A DNA stretch of 64,000 nucleotides from Ciona savignyi (taxonomy: Eukaryota; Chordata; Ascidiacea; Phlebobranchia; Cionidae). Below are positions 23,801 through 40,700 of the stretch, in pieces (positions within the stretch are counted from its first letter, which is position 1; every line of letters starts with the position of its first letter). The stretch is taken from NCBI GenBank assembly GCA_000149265.1, contig CH003075.1, positions 620,863-684,862 of the forward strand, given 5' to 3'. A program made the translations under genes and the position numbers. The notes below the pieces were generated by a model that saw only the letters and a list, made by a program, of their open reading frames with translations, was not told the origin of the DNA and searched no databases.

Positions 23801-26800
23801 TGTTGTTTAACCATCCAGTGAAGAAAAATCAGTATGAACCAAATTAAAATAGCAGGGATAGTACTTTGTAATTTCATAGAATTAAGTCCTGAGTAAAAGC
23901 ACTTTAACCAGTTTTGTTGTTAAGTATTTAATAGAAACACAAATTACCACAATAGCTTGACATTTGTCCAGAGCGTCTTCTGTATACCCAAGAATAATGG
24001 TTGAAACATAGTCACTTAGAAGGTGTACGTTAGCCGGCATGACAGTCCCATGGTATGTACTGTTGTCCTTGCCTTTGAATGTCGAATTTATTTGCAGTTT
24101 AAGTGCAATCATTTCAGTAGATCTACAAGACCTAAAATTGTAAAAAGATTCTTTAAAAATGATTAATGGATTTTTAAAGTCTTATTATCGGAAATTCCTA
24201 GAAATTATTAGTCATTTTTGTTGATTGATAGTAGTGGCTACCACAAAGCATTTCTCACAAAATATAGCAGCATTCAGTGTGACACATGTTTTATAACCCT
24301 TAAGACAAATTTTGTCTAACAAAAGAAGTTTTATACTAATACCCAGTAAGGGCAGTAAGTGCAGTAACTCACAAATCAGTATCCAGGATTTCCAGCATTT
24401 TTTGGTGATAAAACCCAGTAACATCGTCAGTGATTTTGTTGAGATCTTCCTCAGCAGACGACAACAGCTCCTCAATTGTTGGGGGGAAACAAGAAAGAGA
24501 TTGTATCCGAGCCGCCATACCACGGAAAAATCTGCAAATCTGTAAATTAAGTATACCGGTTAGCGTAGTAGATTAAAACCTTCATTTTAGGCCCAAGGGT
24601 TATCTGTCGAATCTGTTTGCTTTCTAGTCGGTTTTGTCCTTCTGTAAGGGAGTGGACATTACCTAACCTCACTGGAATGATAGGTTCCACCAAAAATAAA
24701 GAAACATCTTAATCATATGGGGCATACTTCAATGGCTCCGGTAACAGTGGACATGCGGAACACTGACGATTTATTGTGTGTCAACATCCCTTGGTTTTCC
24801 CGTTTACCGAGATAAATATAAATATCGTGTCAAAGTATTATTTTCTTGAGCAAGAAAAATATAGAATTTCGATATGAACAAAAAACATAACAGAGCACCC
24901 CATAACCATTTGTAATTCCACTAAAACCAGTGACCAGTCTGCTTCAGCCAGTATTTCGGAAAGGCATGAGATTAATTAGTTCCAAATTTAAAGAAAGTCA
25001 TAGATATGTTAGATGAAAAAGTAAAATACATTTGGATTTATAACCCAATTCACCAAATGAAGAAAATAAACAACTGAGTTGAATTTTTAGCGGTGTAATC
25101 TAATATATGGATATTTACTGGTAAGTTTAGCAAGACACACCAGAAGGCCAACATACCGGAAAATATAATTTATTAGGGATCCTGACCAACCTGTATTGGT
25201 AGTTCTTGTTCTGAATGATTTGCAAAAGATTTAGCTCTCGTCTCTCCCAAATGCATCAATAACATGTAATGAATGGAGGTGAATGCGGCAGATTCCAGTG
25301 GTTCACTTGCAACTTTCATTTGCCATGCCTGGGGAATAATGCGGGTTAATTGATTATATATTTAATAATTTATATTAATACTGATTAAAGTTTATTGCAT
25401 AAGTTAACCATTTGGTTTACATTACATTACATTAATACAGACGGGTCCATGGTAACCCCAGGACTAAGGAAGTTGGGCTATAAAAGGCCTATTACTTCAG
25501 CGGCCTGAAGCTGACATTGATCCGGGATATAGCGGTTAAAATTGGACAGTATCCTGAAGAAAGCGTTAAAGTGTTTGACCGGGATAGATGCAAGAATATC
25601 AGATTTCAAAATTTCAAAATTTCCCCAACCAGTTTCTGAATTGGACAATCTATTTACATTTCAAAGTAAAAAGAAATATTGTGATCTAAAATGATAGAGC
25701 AGTAAACTCGGTTAACTCCAGGAACCAAAATATAAAGCACTATTATAAGCCATTTTAAATACTAGTTAACAGTTTAACCTATTTAATCTAATAACTATTG
25801 GTTACCTGTAAAATTGGTTTCAACATTTCAGGGCTCATTGGGTCAAGTTGGCCAACAGCCTTTCTTCCTCTTGCAGCAGGTTGTGGTTGGCCCACAGCGT
25901 AGTACTTCTGGAACAGTGTGAGGTATTCCTCTGCGTGCTGTTTGTTAATGAATAAGCCTTCGTGCAAAGCTTGGTAGGGAAGCGTGGATATGATAAGTCT
26001 CGGTGTATTAGTCGCACCCCTGTGAAAAACATGGTTTAAAATACAAAAGACAAAAGTGTGGATATTTGAACAAAACTAAGCCCAATTAGTAACATAAAAT
26101 TCTTTTGAGTTTTTTTTCCGTCCCCTTTTATTTTGTTTTAACCATTTAGCATTTATAGCTCTGTTCGCAATGTTAATCTGCATTACACAAATGTATTCCA
26201 TTTAAACTATCGCTTACTTGATTGGACTTTTTATCCCAGTTTGCCCTGATGAATTAGTTTGCACCAACATCATGTTATATTGTTTTGTGCACGGATAGAT
26301 TTCTGTGGACGCATTGTCTCGCAGGAGACAAGTGGATAAAATCCTCTTCTTCGACATCGCAGCATGGATGATGCTACGATAGAGATCATCGTCTGTGAAC
26401 GAGTCTTTGAGAACAGGCATCACATCTCGGCGGGAGAACGTGGAATTGCTCCAACCCTGGTTGTCCTCAGTTGGTATGGTGACGTCTATAGAGAAAAGAT
26501 GAGATAATATGCAGTTCATTGAATACTGTGCAACAAACCAAAACAATATTTATCAAAAATACAATATTTCTCTGATTATTTAGCTTTGATATTTCATGCA
26601 TAACTATACTTATGCTTGTGATTTGTAGAGCATTGTACTGTTTTATGTACTTGCGTGATTAGGAAATAATAAATAATGAATTTAAATGGTGTTGAAAATA
26701 TAAATGTTAGATATGGGCCGCAAGCTTTCCATGTTTATTTTTGCCTGACAGATGGACATCAGTGAATGTAAAATAAAAAAACTAACAAAATGCATAATTT

Positions 26801-29125
26801 ACAAGTCAAACACCTACCTATCAAAACATGATCTTTATGGCCTAAAAGATATTTAAATTCTTCAAGAAGAACATTGGCAAAGCCCTTGGCAGCCAGAGCA
26901 AAATCGCTAGATGTTATTACTACGGCAACTTTAACTTCTATTTTTCTACAATGACTGTAGAATGAATTGTTGAAAACGCAAGGCCCACAGAGTGATGTTA
27001 AAACTGTCACCTGAAATTATTTACATATCACACTACAGTTGGGCACTATGGAAATAAAGAAATAGAGATTTAACCGAGAATGTACCAACTACCCATATCT
27101 TAACAACAAAGAATTTATGCATTTTTAATAATCAGTACCGGTAGCCTACCATGACCTGATCATAACGTCTGTGAGAATTACAAGGAATAATTAATTAGTT
27201 TTGTATTCAATTACCGGTACCAATTTTTATATTTTTGCCATTTAGTATTCATCCTAACTATTATTGCAAATTGCAATTTTTATTATGATGAGAAGCACAT
27301 TGCGGTCGAAATATTTTATTGAAATGTTTGCCAATCTTAATTCTTAATAAAAACAACCTATGTTTGAATGTTAAACAAAATTTTTAGACAAAATTTCTGA
27401 AAAAAGTTTTTGAATGTCATTTCTTTTAAACAAACAGGAATTTTAGCTTTTCTAATTTGCATGCTTACCTGACTCTTTACTGCATTTGAAGCTACTTCAC
27501 TTGATACAGTACATGTTTCCAACAATGCTCTGTATCCTTCAACTGTTTTAGGCTCAATATGTGCAACAATGTGTTCTAATCCCCATATTTGTGTGTTGGG
27601 ATGATGAACACTATATAACACACCTCCTGTACTAGTAACTGGGGTGTCTAGTTTTAAGCGGATATTCTCCAAAGCATCATGTTCCATATGAAACCTTGGG
27701 ATTCAAAGGACAAAACATTTACTGTTAGAACAAAACCAATGAGAGTCAGGTTGTACCTAAAATTAGGACATCACTAAACTATACAGGGGCGCACTAGTTA
27801 TCCGGGCAAGGTTTACTTGAGTGGATTCAAATGAGGTGCTTTGATTTACGGATTAAAAATACATTACCACACATAGGCCCTAACTGCTGGCACTAGATGT
27901 GCCAAACATCGCTTAAACTATGACTATGTTAAACCTTTCTCATCTCCAAAAATAGGCATTCGTTAGTAGAAAATTGAGCCAGGCAATTTATACAAGGGAT
28001 TTGGTTATTTAAGTGATTAATCCATTTACTTTTCTGCCAATTTCCTGAATCGTCTGATGAAACCAGGGTAAGGATTGTAAGGTAAAATTTCCTTTTGCAG
28101 CAATGCTGTTGTAAATCTCTTCATGTGTTGTTCAATGAATGTGTCGCGCAAGTATAGTCTCACTGCAGCCACCTCTTGTTTCACTTTGCTGTTCGATATG
28201 CTTGGAAGGTTGAACAGCTGGAAGCAGAATATTAAAAAAAAGTAATTAATTGGTAATAGTAATATAGGATGGAGCATAATTGGCATGTGTATCAACGCAG
28301 ATTTGAAAGAGTCCAAAAAGGTATCTGTACCAGAATAACCAAAGAATGTGCATATGTCTAGATTACTGTTTCATTAAACATATTCCATTTGATGTTTATA
28401 CTAAACCGACTCTATTCTGCTTCTTAATTATCGATCTAGAGGTTCCAGTATATGGCTTTTATAATTTAAACATTTTTATAGGTTTTTCTGTTATCTGCTA
28501 GGCATACCGGTAGTATAACAAGCAGTGCTACAAAGTTTATTTAACTTGATATTTCATAAGATCAATCAAATTACCCTATACAACTAATTATTAAAGCACA
28601 CTTCGGGTAAGCAAACTATGCAAGCGAAAACTTAGTCTGACAAGTTTGTTGTATACATAAATAATGCTGTCTAACGGTACTAAAGACACATAAAATGACA
28701 ATTTAATTATTTACAGTTTCACTTGGTTCTTTTGGAGATGGTGGTTTGACAGGTCTTGTAGCTGCCACAACACTTTCTTCATTTTCGCTTAGGTTTTCTG
28801 GCTCTTGGGCAACTCCTCTGTTTACAATAACAGGGTTGAGTAAACGGTATCTTCCAGCTGTAAGCATGATTCCCTGAAAAATAAATAATAGTATGAATAC
28901 CTGAAGTATATGGTTAAATTATTTCTCAATCTGTACAATACAATAATGGTATCTTACATGACTTTAGACATGTGATGAATATTGGTATTTTAAACCAATT
29001 TAAATAAAAATTTAACCTGATTTAATTCATTGATTGTACATCATTTGCAGGCACTACTCACAAAACAACTAGTCATAGCTGGAAATTTGTTGAAGATATA
29101 CCTTTTTAGTTACAGGAGCCTCCAT
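14812..29125 (-). CDS. Unrecognised long gene, ~18 exons, ~1,000 aa
   Basis: Exons, 5' to 3': 29102-29125, 28715-28873, 28030-28217, 27469-27694, 26818-27010, 26218-26485, 25806-26019, 25191-25328, 24373-24539, 23948-24131, 23527-23650, 23015-23216, 22118-22239, 21392-21516, 18250-18397, 16534-16814, 15916-16049 and probably 14812-14940. Phases agree through the seventeenth exon. The product is soluble-looking and helix-rich: no signal peptide, no membrane span. Residues ~10-60 are acidic and proline-rich. Two segments share a pattern of a helical stretch followed by LPYNPYPGFIRRFRK (~114) or LPPNPFPLLISHLRK, perhaps repeated helical units of a scaffold. Conserved-looking blocks include LYSVHHPNTQIWGL, STFSRRDVMPVL and KSRMDGFDGSLLTEAWNARD. 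I compared it by memory with Integrator, NELF, WASH, COG, Mediator and CNOT subunits and found no match, so no function is given. The C-terminus is unclear: exon 17 does not join exon 18 in frame. Confidence 0.72.
15105..15205 (-). mobile_element. Old SINE fragment
   Basis: GTTACAGTGTGTTGTATATGATTGATG followed by AACTGGGTTC matches the SINE body, minus orientation, diverged. Confidence 0.45.
16320..16505 (+). mobile_element. SINE fragment (body and tail)
   Basis: Matches the 3' two-thirds of the SINE: AGCGGATTAACGAGTTC, the ACGGTGGGCGCAAGG block, GACGATTGCCCGTGTG and CACGGGGATAAACATGAATA, ending CTATCCTATC. It ends about 30 bp from exon 16 of the long minus-strand gene. Confidence 0.75.
18560..20937. 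mobile_element. Dead hAT transposon, ~2.4 kb, in an intron
   Basis: The ends are near-matching inverted repeats: CACGGGCGCCGACTT at the left, and CATAGGCGCCGACTT when the right end is read on the other strand. GCCATGTG is duplicated on both sides (18552-18559 and 20938-20945), the 8-bp duplication of hAT elements. Inside lies a remnant of the transposase C-terminus (18896-19039); the rest is non-coding with many stops. Its left end is G-rich. It sits in the intron between exons 14 and 15 of the long minus-strand gene, which explains that intron's length. Confidence 0.85.
18896..19039 (+). pseudogene. hAT transposase C-terminal (hATC) remnant
   Basis: The frame begins LRTTMTQKRLNLACIV and runs 47 codons to a stop. 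The pattern 'LR(S/T)TM(T/S)Q.RLN.LA', followed by an acidic/hydrophobic helix (VVNKLD) and a basic tail, is that of the hAT dimerisation domain. An in-frame stop lies just upstream and there is no room for the rest of a transposase before the element's left end, so this is a fragment. Confidence 0.65.
21859..21919. repeat. Tandem duplication, 34-bp period
   Basis: ATTCCAAAATATGATTTAGA and the following ACAATA occur at 21859-21885 and again at 21893-21919. A short intronic duplication with no evident role. Confidence 0.9.
22344..22620 (+). mobile_element. tRNA-derived SINE, near full length (277 bp)
   Basis: The head reads like a tRNA gene: an A-box-like GGTTAGTCTGGCGGCGGTTAA and a B-box-like GGTTGCAGGTACAAAAG. 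The body has the AACCCAGCGGATTATTGGG and ATCTGACGATTGCCCGTG blocks, and the tail ends in CTATCC repeats rather than poly-A. This copy is the best guide to the family in the window. It lies in an intron of the long minus-strand gene. Confidence 0.85.
24600..24835 (+). mobile_element. Old SINE copy
   Basis: Diverged match to the same family: TAGTCGGTTTTGTCCTTCTG, GTGGACATTACCTAACC, ACACTGACGATTTATTGTGTG and CGTTTACCGAGATAAATATAA. Confidence 0.6.
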
Positions 29126-30090
29126 TTTTAAATTTCTTCAAACTTAAAAGAATTGAGTCAAGGTTGTGAGTAGTCACATAAAATGGTGTCTTGGATATTT
29201 TCTTTATTAGTTAAGTAGGCCTATAACTATCTCGTATCTGTAAGACCAAGCAGTTAATGCAGGGAACTAACTAAAATGAGAGAATGAGAGGTGTAAAACT
29301 GCACACTATAATGAAAATTAAAATGTAAAGATTAGTGTCAGGCCTGGGGTTAGAGTTAGGGTTAGTTATGGAATTGAGATTAGTGTTTGGGGAAGGTTTC
29401 CATTTCCAATTAGTTTCCAGAGTTTGGGTACTTTTTCTTTTTCTTTCCTTTGCTTTAGCGTTGTCCTGCAATGTAGCTACCAAAAACCCAAATTTTTTAT
29501 ATGACAAGATCTTGTATACGCAGCAGTAAAAATTCTACCTGATATTTAGAGCATTTTTAATTATTTTTGTCACCCATATCCCTACTGGAAAGTTCATGTG
29601 GTGCGCCGGATATATATGGCGTGGCGCATGGACTACTTTTTCGGGTATTTGCACGGAAAACTCCAAAAATCGTGCTGGTGTGACGTGATTACACATCCTT
29701 TCATTTATGTCAGTATATTTGATACTTTATATTTTACAGTTTTAATTAAAAAAGATTTTTAATACTTTATATTGCAAAGTTTTAATTGAAAAAGATGCAA
29801 CTTCGTATAAAAATGTTGGCGCAAAAATCCGGCGCATATGTATTTTTGTGGGTGCTGCTTGTGATAAGCAGATTGGCCAAGTAAAGCCTATTTTAATCAA
29901 AAGGCACATTTTATCGTACTTTTCAGTTTCAGTTATAATAAAGGTAATTAAATTAAAAACAAGAAACTGCTTGCTTACGGACTCTCTGTGTACACAGTAT
30001 CTACGGCCTGTTCGTAACCAACTTGTTGTTATGCAAAGCCAGTGGCGCGTAACATATAGATATTTATATATTGATGGGAAAACTAAAAAA

Positions 30091-30108
30091 GAGAGAGAGA
30101 GAGAGAGC
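30091..30108. repeat. (GA)n microsatellite
   Basis: A short GAGAGA run of about nine repeats. No role seen. Confidence 0.85.
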
Positions 30109-30300
30109 CAAGAGGTTGAACATAAAATTGAAGATTTTAGCAGTTAGTGAATGGTATGGGGCTACAGTTAAGGAGTTTTGATTAGTAGTGGGCAGGATCG
30201 AAATTAATTTTCATATTTTTAATAAACAGTTTCTCTCCTTGTTTCTTTTTATAGAAGTTTTAACGCGATCATTTATCATAGAAGTCCTATCAAAGTATAA

Positions 30301-30598
30301 GGATAGGATAGGATATTCATGTTTATCCCCGTGAATGGGAAAACCTAGGGGGTTATCACATGGGCAATCGTCAGATCACCTCGCGCCCATCGTCGGGCTA
30401 CCGGAGCTATTGCAGTGTGTTGTATATGATAGACACGTTCCTTCAATTTGGTAGAACCCAATAAACCTCTGGGTTCAGGCAATGTCCGTAAAGTGCCTTG
30501 CCCAAGGACACAACCGACTAGCTAGCGACCAGTTTCGCACCTGCAACCTTTCGATTAAAAGGCGACGCACTTAACCGCTAGACCACCGGGCCGGACAA
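30301..30598 (-). mobile_element. tRNA-derived SINE, full length (~298 bp)
   Basis: Begins (on the plus strand) with three GGATA repeats and TTCATGTTTATCCCCGTG, and ends with the tRNA-like head GCGACGCACTTAACCGCTAG...CCGGGCCGGACA. Well preserved; one of the best family members here. Confidence 0.88.
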
Positions 30599-31525
30599 TA
30601 ATGATATGTTTTATCTCGCTATGATGATTGTGTTTTATTTCATAGATACAAGACGAATACAATACGGTTTGAGTTTTTTTTATATAATTTAGAATATCTT
30701 CTGAAATTTATTTGTATTTTTTATTTTGGTACATTCATTAAATCATAGACACTCTATACTTTAGGTATAAAGAGTCTAACGGTTTAATCGACTGCATGTG
30801 TGTAATACGTATTTTTTCTTCTTTTTTGAGCTAGGTTTCATACCTTTGGTGGGCTAACCAAGACCTTTTTTATATTGATATCAGTATATTTATCGGTCAC
30901 GTTAACCATACCTACACACACCCGTACACAATACGTACTTCCTAGTATTCACTAAAAAGCAAAATTCCTAGCAACAATTTTTTTAACGTTTGTTTACAAC
31001 TGTTCGCATCATTGATTATGTACACGTGCGTCACGTGATCATCATGGTAGTGCGTGTGTGCTCGCAAGACTGTAATGGCCGACAACGTATAGAATTTAGG
31101 TTTACCTATTACTTTACTGTTCTTCTGTTTCCGTCCAAGAAACTGCTTAATCATCATGCTGAAAATATACAAGATCTACCTTGGCAAGAATACGGTTTTG
31201 ATCAGTGATGCAATTTAGGAATAGGGTTCGGTTAATCATTAATATATTATCTACATTTACGTAATTAGGTACATGACAGCAAAAGTATGTTATTAGTATC
31301 AAAAAGCATGACAAGTGAATGACATGCACACTTTTTACTAAAATGACCCATTTTCGTAATTTTGCAACAAAAATATTAGATTACAGAATTCTCCCGAATC
31401 TGGTAGCAGATGTAAATAATATTTTATGAACTATGACTTGCTGACAATAAATGTACTGCTTTTAAAAATTGTACTGCTATAATATTACTTTTTCACAGCT
31501 GTAGGTTTTGACGAAATATCCAAAT

Positions 31526-36891
<5,366 letters not shown>

Positions 36892-37732
36892 ACTATGGTC
36901 TCCGAATATCTTCAAATCAATGCTAGTTTTACTCTTTATTACTGAAACGGCTTTGTATTTTACTGAACTCTTTATTATGAACTCTACTCTGAAGATCATG
37001 CTTTACTTACTGTTGTGGCACTATTTTTGTACATTCTTGGTACTGAAAGTTTCAGTTATACGTGGTTTTTGTAGCAATTTCAGTTGTTTTTAACCCATGC
37101 TTAATGTAGTTGGGTATCGTTTGTAAAGTCATAAAAAAACTTTTATCAACTGAACAAATGCCTTACAATTTATACATTTATCTTTGTGTAGTTAATGAAA
37201 TAAAACATTTTGTTTCTGCTTAAGCCCCATATGTTTATACAGCTGAAACAGCTTTCTTCTAACGTATCATGTTCTACTAGAACCAATTGCCCAGTTATGT
37301 GACCCAGCAGACTTAACTCAGAATTTAAGTATATATTTTATGGACAAGTCTTAATAAATATAATATAAATAGACCCTATTGAAATGTCATACTGCCGTGC
37401 AAAATAATAGTGACGGTGGCGTTAAATTCAAATTAAACGATATAGTCTAGCAATGCAACGTCTTTCTATTAAATATTTATACCAAATTCCGTTGTTTTGG
37501 TATTCACTTGACAATGAATATTACTTGAATCAGCGAAACTCATAAATATTTAAAAGAGTTGTGAAAAAATAAAACGACTTAGATTGTATTCCGTCATTTC
37601 ATTTACCAACAAGGCCAGTTTCAAGATTAGCGAATGTTAGAGTTCAGTCCATCCCAACTCAATGTAATTGTACTGTCTGAAATGACCATTGCTTTGTAGA
37701 GTTAAGACATCTCTGGTATATTTTAAGACAAA
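36892..37732. other. SQOR 3' flank and intergenic spacer
   Basis: AATAAA-type signals overlap the SQOR stop (36888) and recur near 37199 (GAAATAAAACA). The rest is AT-rich spacer before the receptor gene, with an acceptor-like TTTTAAG just upstream of its ATG. Confidence 0.5.
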
Positions 37733-40700
37733 ATGATATTACAAGAGTTTAAGATAGCTGTGCTGTGCATATTAATGCTTGGTTGGTTGACAAATCATTC
37801 AAATGCTGGAAGAGGCGGGAAAACTGCAGCAAAAGTAGGAGTGACCGCCATCAGCCAACAGGTGAATGGAAAAGCTAAGATTGTATTCGACGCATTTGTC
37901 AAGTTGAATAGATATACAGGCGAGAGTGTTTTTATCTTGAATTACCAAGTACACACGTAAAGTAGATTTTAACGCTCGACCGATCTGCTTAGTGGCTTAA
38001 AACACGATTCTTAAATGTAAAGATGATATAAATCAGGTACAAAATGTAAATACGCCGTATACACGCACGATCTTACAAAGCGTCTTTATAGCGTTTGCTG
38101 AAGTTCAAGTAAACGTAAACATTGTCATAAATGAATTTACAAGTCCGCATTAATTATTGATCCAACGGACGATACAGGCATCGAGCAACTCAGCAGATTC
38201 AGCTGCGTCCCAGCTATTTAACCCGGGTGGTTCTTCAACAAGACATGCCCACAATTCTTCAATGGCACGAAATATAATGCAAGCGCTGAAGTACGAGCTA
38301 ATGATAAAGCGAGGTTAGCATACTTTTCTTAAGAGTTACTGGCTATAAATGATTTATTGGGCTAAAGATGTCACATTTACCCTTAACACTGTTCACAGTA
38401 GCGACTTCCTGATGTATGAATAGTTGAAAACTTGATTCGACCGCTTAAGATTTTAAAACGCTGTCCTATAGTTTTAAAATTCATACCTTTTTTCACAGTA
38501 TACGACAAATCAGTACGGCCAGTGTTCAACGCAAGTGATCCAGTTCACGTGTATGTGGATTTCACCTACATCCAGGTAGACTAAGCCCACATTTAAAACC
38601 TACCACAATTTCTACAATAATGCCATAACATAAAAAGTAAACTTAAAGTAATCTTGTATATGCCACTTGCGTGTGTATGCTTACGCTAAGGGATTCTAAA
38701 CTTTAGGAAATAGGCTTGGTAAGCTTGTGCTATGTGTTTTTATTCCTTACGCTGGCATTGCGCTGGCCCTGCGCTGGCCCTTGATATTGTACAGAAATGT
38801 ATAATGCTTTAGCTTGAATTACCGATTGCATAATTCCAGACAACAATTTTAGTAGGATAAGATAGGATATTTACGTTTATCCCCGTGAATAGAAAACCCA
38901 AGGGGGTTACCTCACGGGCAATCGTCAGATTACTGGCGCCCACCGTCGGGTTACCAGAGCTATTGCAGTGTGTTGTATATGATAGAGACGTTTCTGCAAT
39001 TTGGTAAAACCCAATAATCTGCTGGGTTCAGGCAATGTCCGTGAAGTGCCTTGAAGTACGACTGGCGTCGATTGACGACCACTAGACTAACCGGCCGGAC
39101 AATAATGAAGCTTTCTAAATAATATTTAGCTATAAAAGGGGAAATGTCACATTATTGTGGCACAATCAAGTAAACTTATATATCTTGTCCACGATAAGGG
39201 TCGGCTGGTTTAAATATTATTTCCGGTCACAAATAGCGGTTTTAACTTCATTGGGAAAATAATATCAGGTTATGAAATCCTTAAGCATGCGCCCTCATTG
39301 CAGGTAAAAGTCAGAGAAAAATAAAATAGAGAAATTACACACTAAAAGATAGATTAGGGAAGGATCCTGTTTTGGGTTATTTTTTGGTGGGGGAGTCACC
39401 CATAGGTCAGGGGTTAATATTTGAGTTGGGGTCAGGGTTATATTATTTTTCCTTGTATGAAACGCGTTTTAAAAGCTGCTGTGATCCAACAGATTGCAAA
39501 TTTTTGTCTTGTGTTGATGAATAGGGCTTGCGACCACATAAAATGAGTATTATAAGGTACATATATAATTCATACAAAGGTCCAACTTATATAAATATTT
39601 CCCGCAATAAAAGGTGCTGAACATGAACGAAAAGGACCAAATTCTAAAAAGCTTGCTGAGGTACCGCCTGTATTGGATCGACGAGTTTTTAAAGTGGGAT
39701 CCGGCAGACTTCGAAGGACTCTCAAGCAGTAAGTATTCGTTGATGCTAAACTATTTTATATTTCACACAAAGACCGGCCACCGCTACTGTTGTGAGTAAA
39801 TATGGTTAGGTTTGGAGTGTATTTATATTTCGCTGAACATGCGATTATACGCAACTTCCTTGGTAGTAAGAGAACAAATGCCCATGTACAGTATATTTAT
39901 GAAAATAGACGACGATATTTCACACTACTACACAGTTGTACGTGAAGTGAGCTTTCTTTGACGAGCCATACTGGCATTGCACGGCTTACATAACATTGCC
40001 TTGCAGCGATCTTGCGCTTCAAATTAAGTTGTCGAGTCAGATGATTTTACGGTCCACACTGTCCGGACCCCCCTTCTCCTAAAACCAACTTCCTCAGTGA
40101 TTTTTAATTATACATTAGGTTTGGCTGTCATGTGTGGCTATATTTATAACAAAAAACTAATTCATTGTAACGATTGTCGTTTTGCCGCATTTTTTTTCAG
40201 TTTACAGACGGCCATGACGTTTGTTTTCTCGTGGAAACAAAATTAAACTAATCGATGCAACTGCTGATTTTGACAGTTCGTCTCCCGGCCACCAGCCTGT
40301 GGGTGCCGGACGTGGTGGTGTACGAGGAGGCAGGTGTCATGGACTACAAACCACGTATTCCTTATGTGGAGATACGAAATGATGGATTGGTGCGATTCCT
40401 ACAACCAGTCGCGTATGAAACAACATGCAGCGTCAATATCGAGTATTTTCCGTTTGATCAGCAGGTATTTCAACCTTGTCGGACAGGTTAGGTATTTACC
40501 TTGAGCATTCTGTTTCGAAATCCATCCATCTCTGGTATATGTGTATGAAATCATGCGGACACTATTCCAACACATTGAAATCTAAGGATATCAAATACGA
40601 ATAGTCAAGAAATGACCAGATTTTGCACCACAACTGTGGTTCGCGACTTCTTTAAAGACGCTCAAGTACAATCATGATCTTTTCCAGCAATTACACACAT

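Larger units (their letters stand above)
29126..31525. other. Intergenic region between divergent genes
   Basis: Separates the start of the long minus-strand gene (29125) from SQOR (31526). It contains a TTAGGG-like patch (29345-29366), a 9-bp inverted pair GCGCCGGAT/ATCCGGCGC about 215 bp apart (29604-29836) that may bound a small MITE, a (GA)n run (30091-30108) and a full SINE. A strong acceptor-like TTTTTCACAG ends at 31500, just before the SQOR start. Confidence 0.5.

Noticed and set aside
29341-29372. Interstitial telomere array
   Set aside because: Only two or three degenerate TTAGGG-like words; too short to claim more than a simple-sequence patch.
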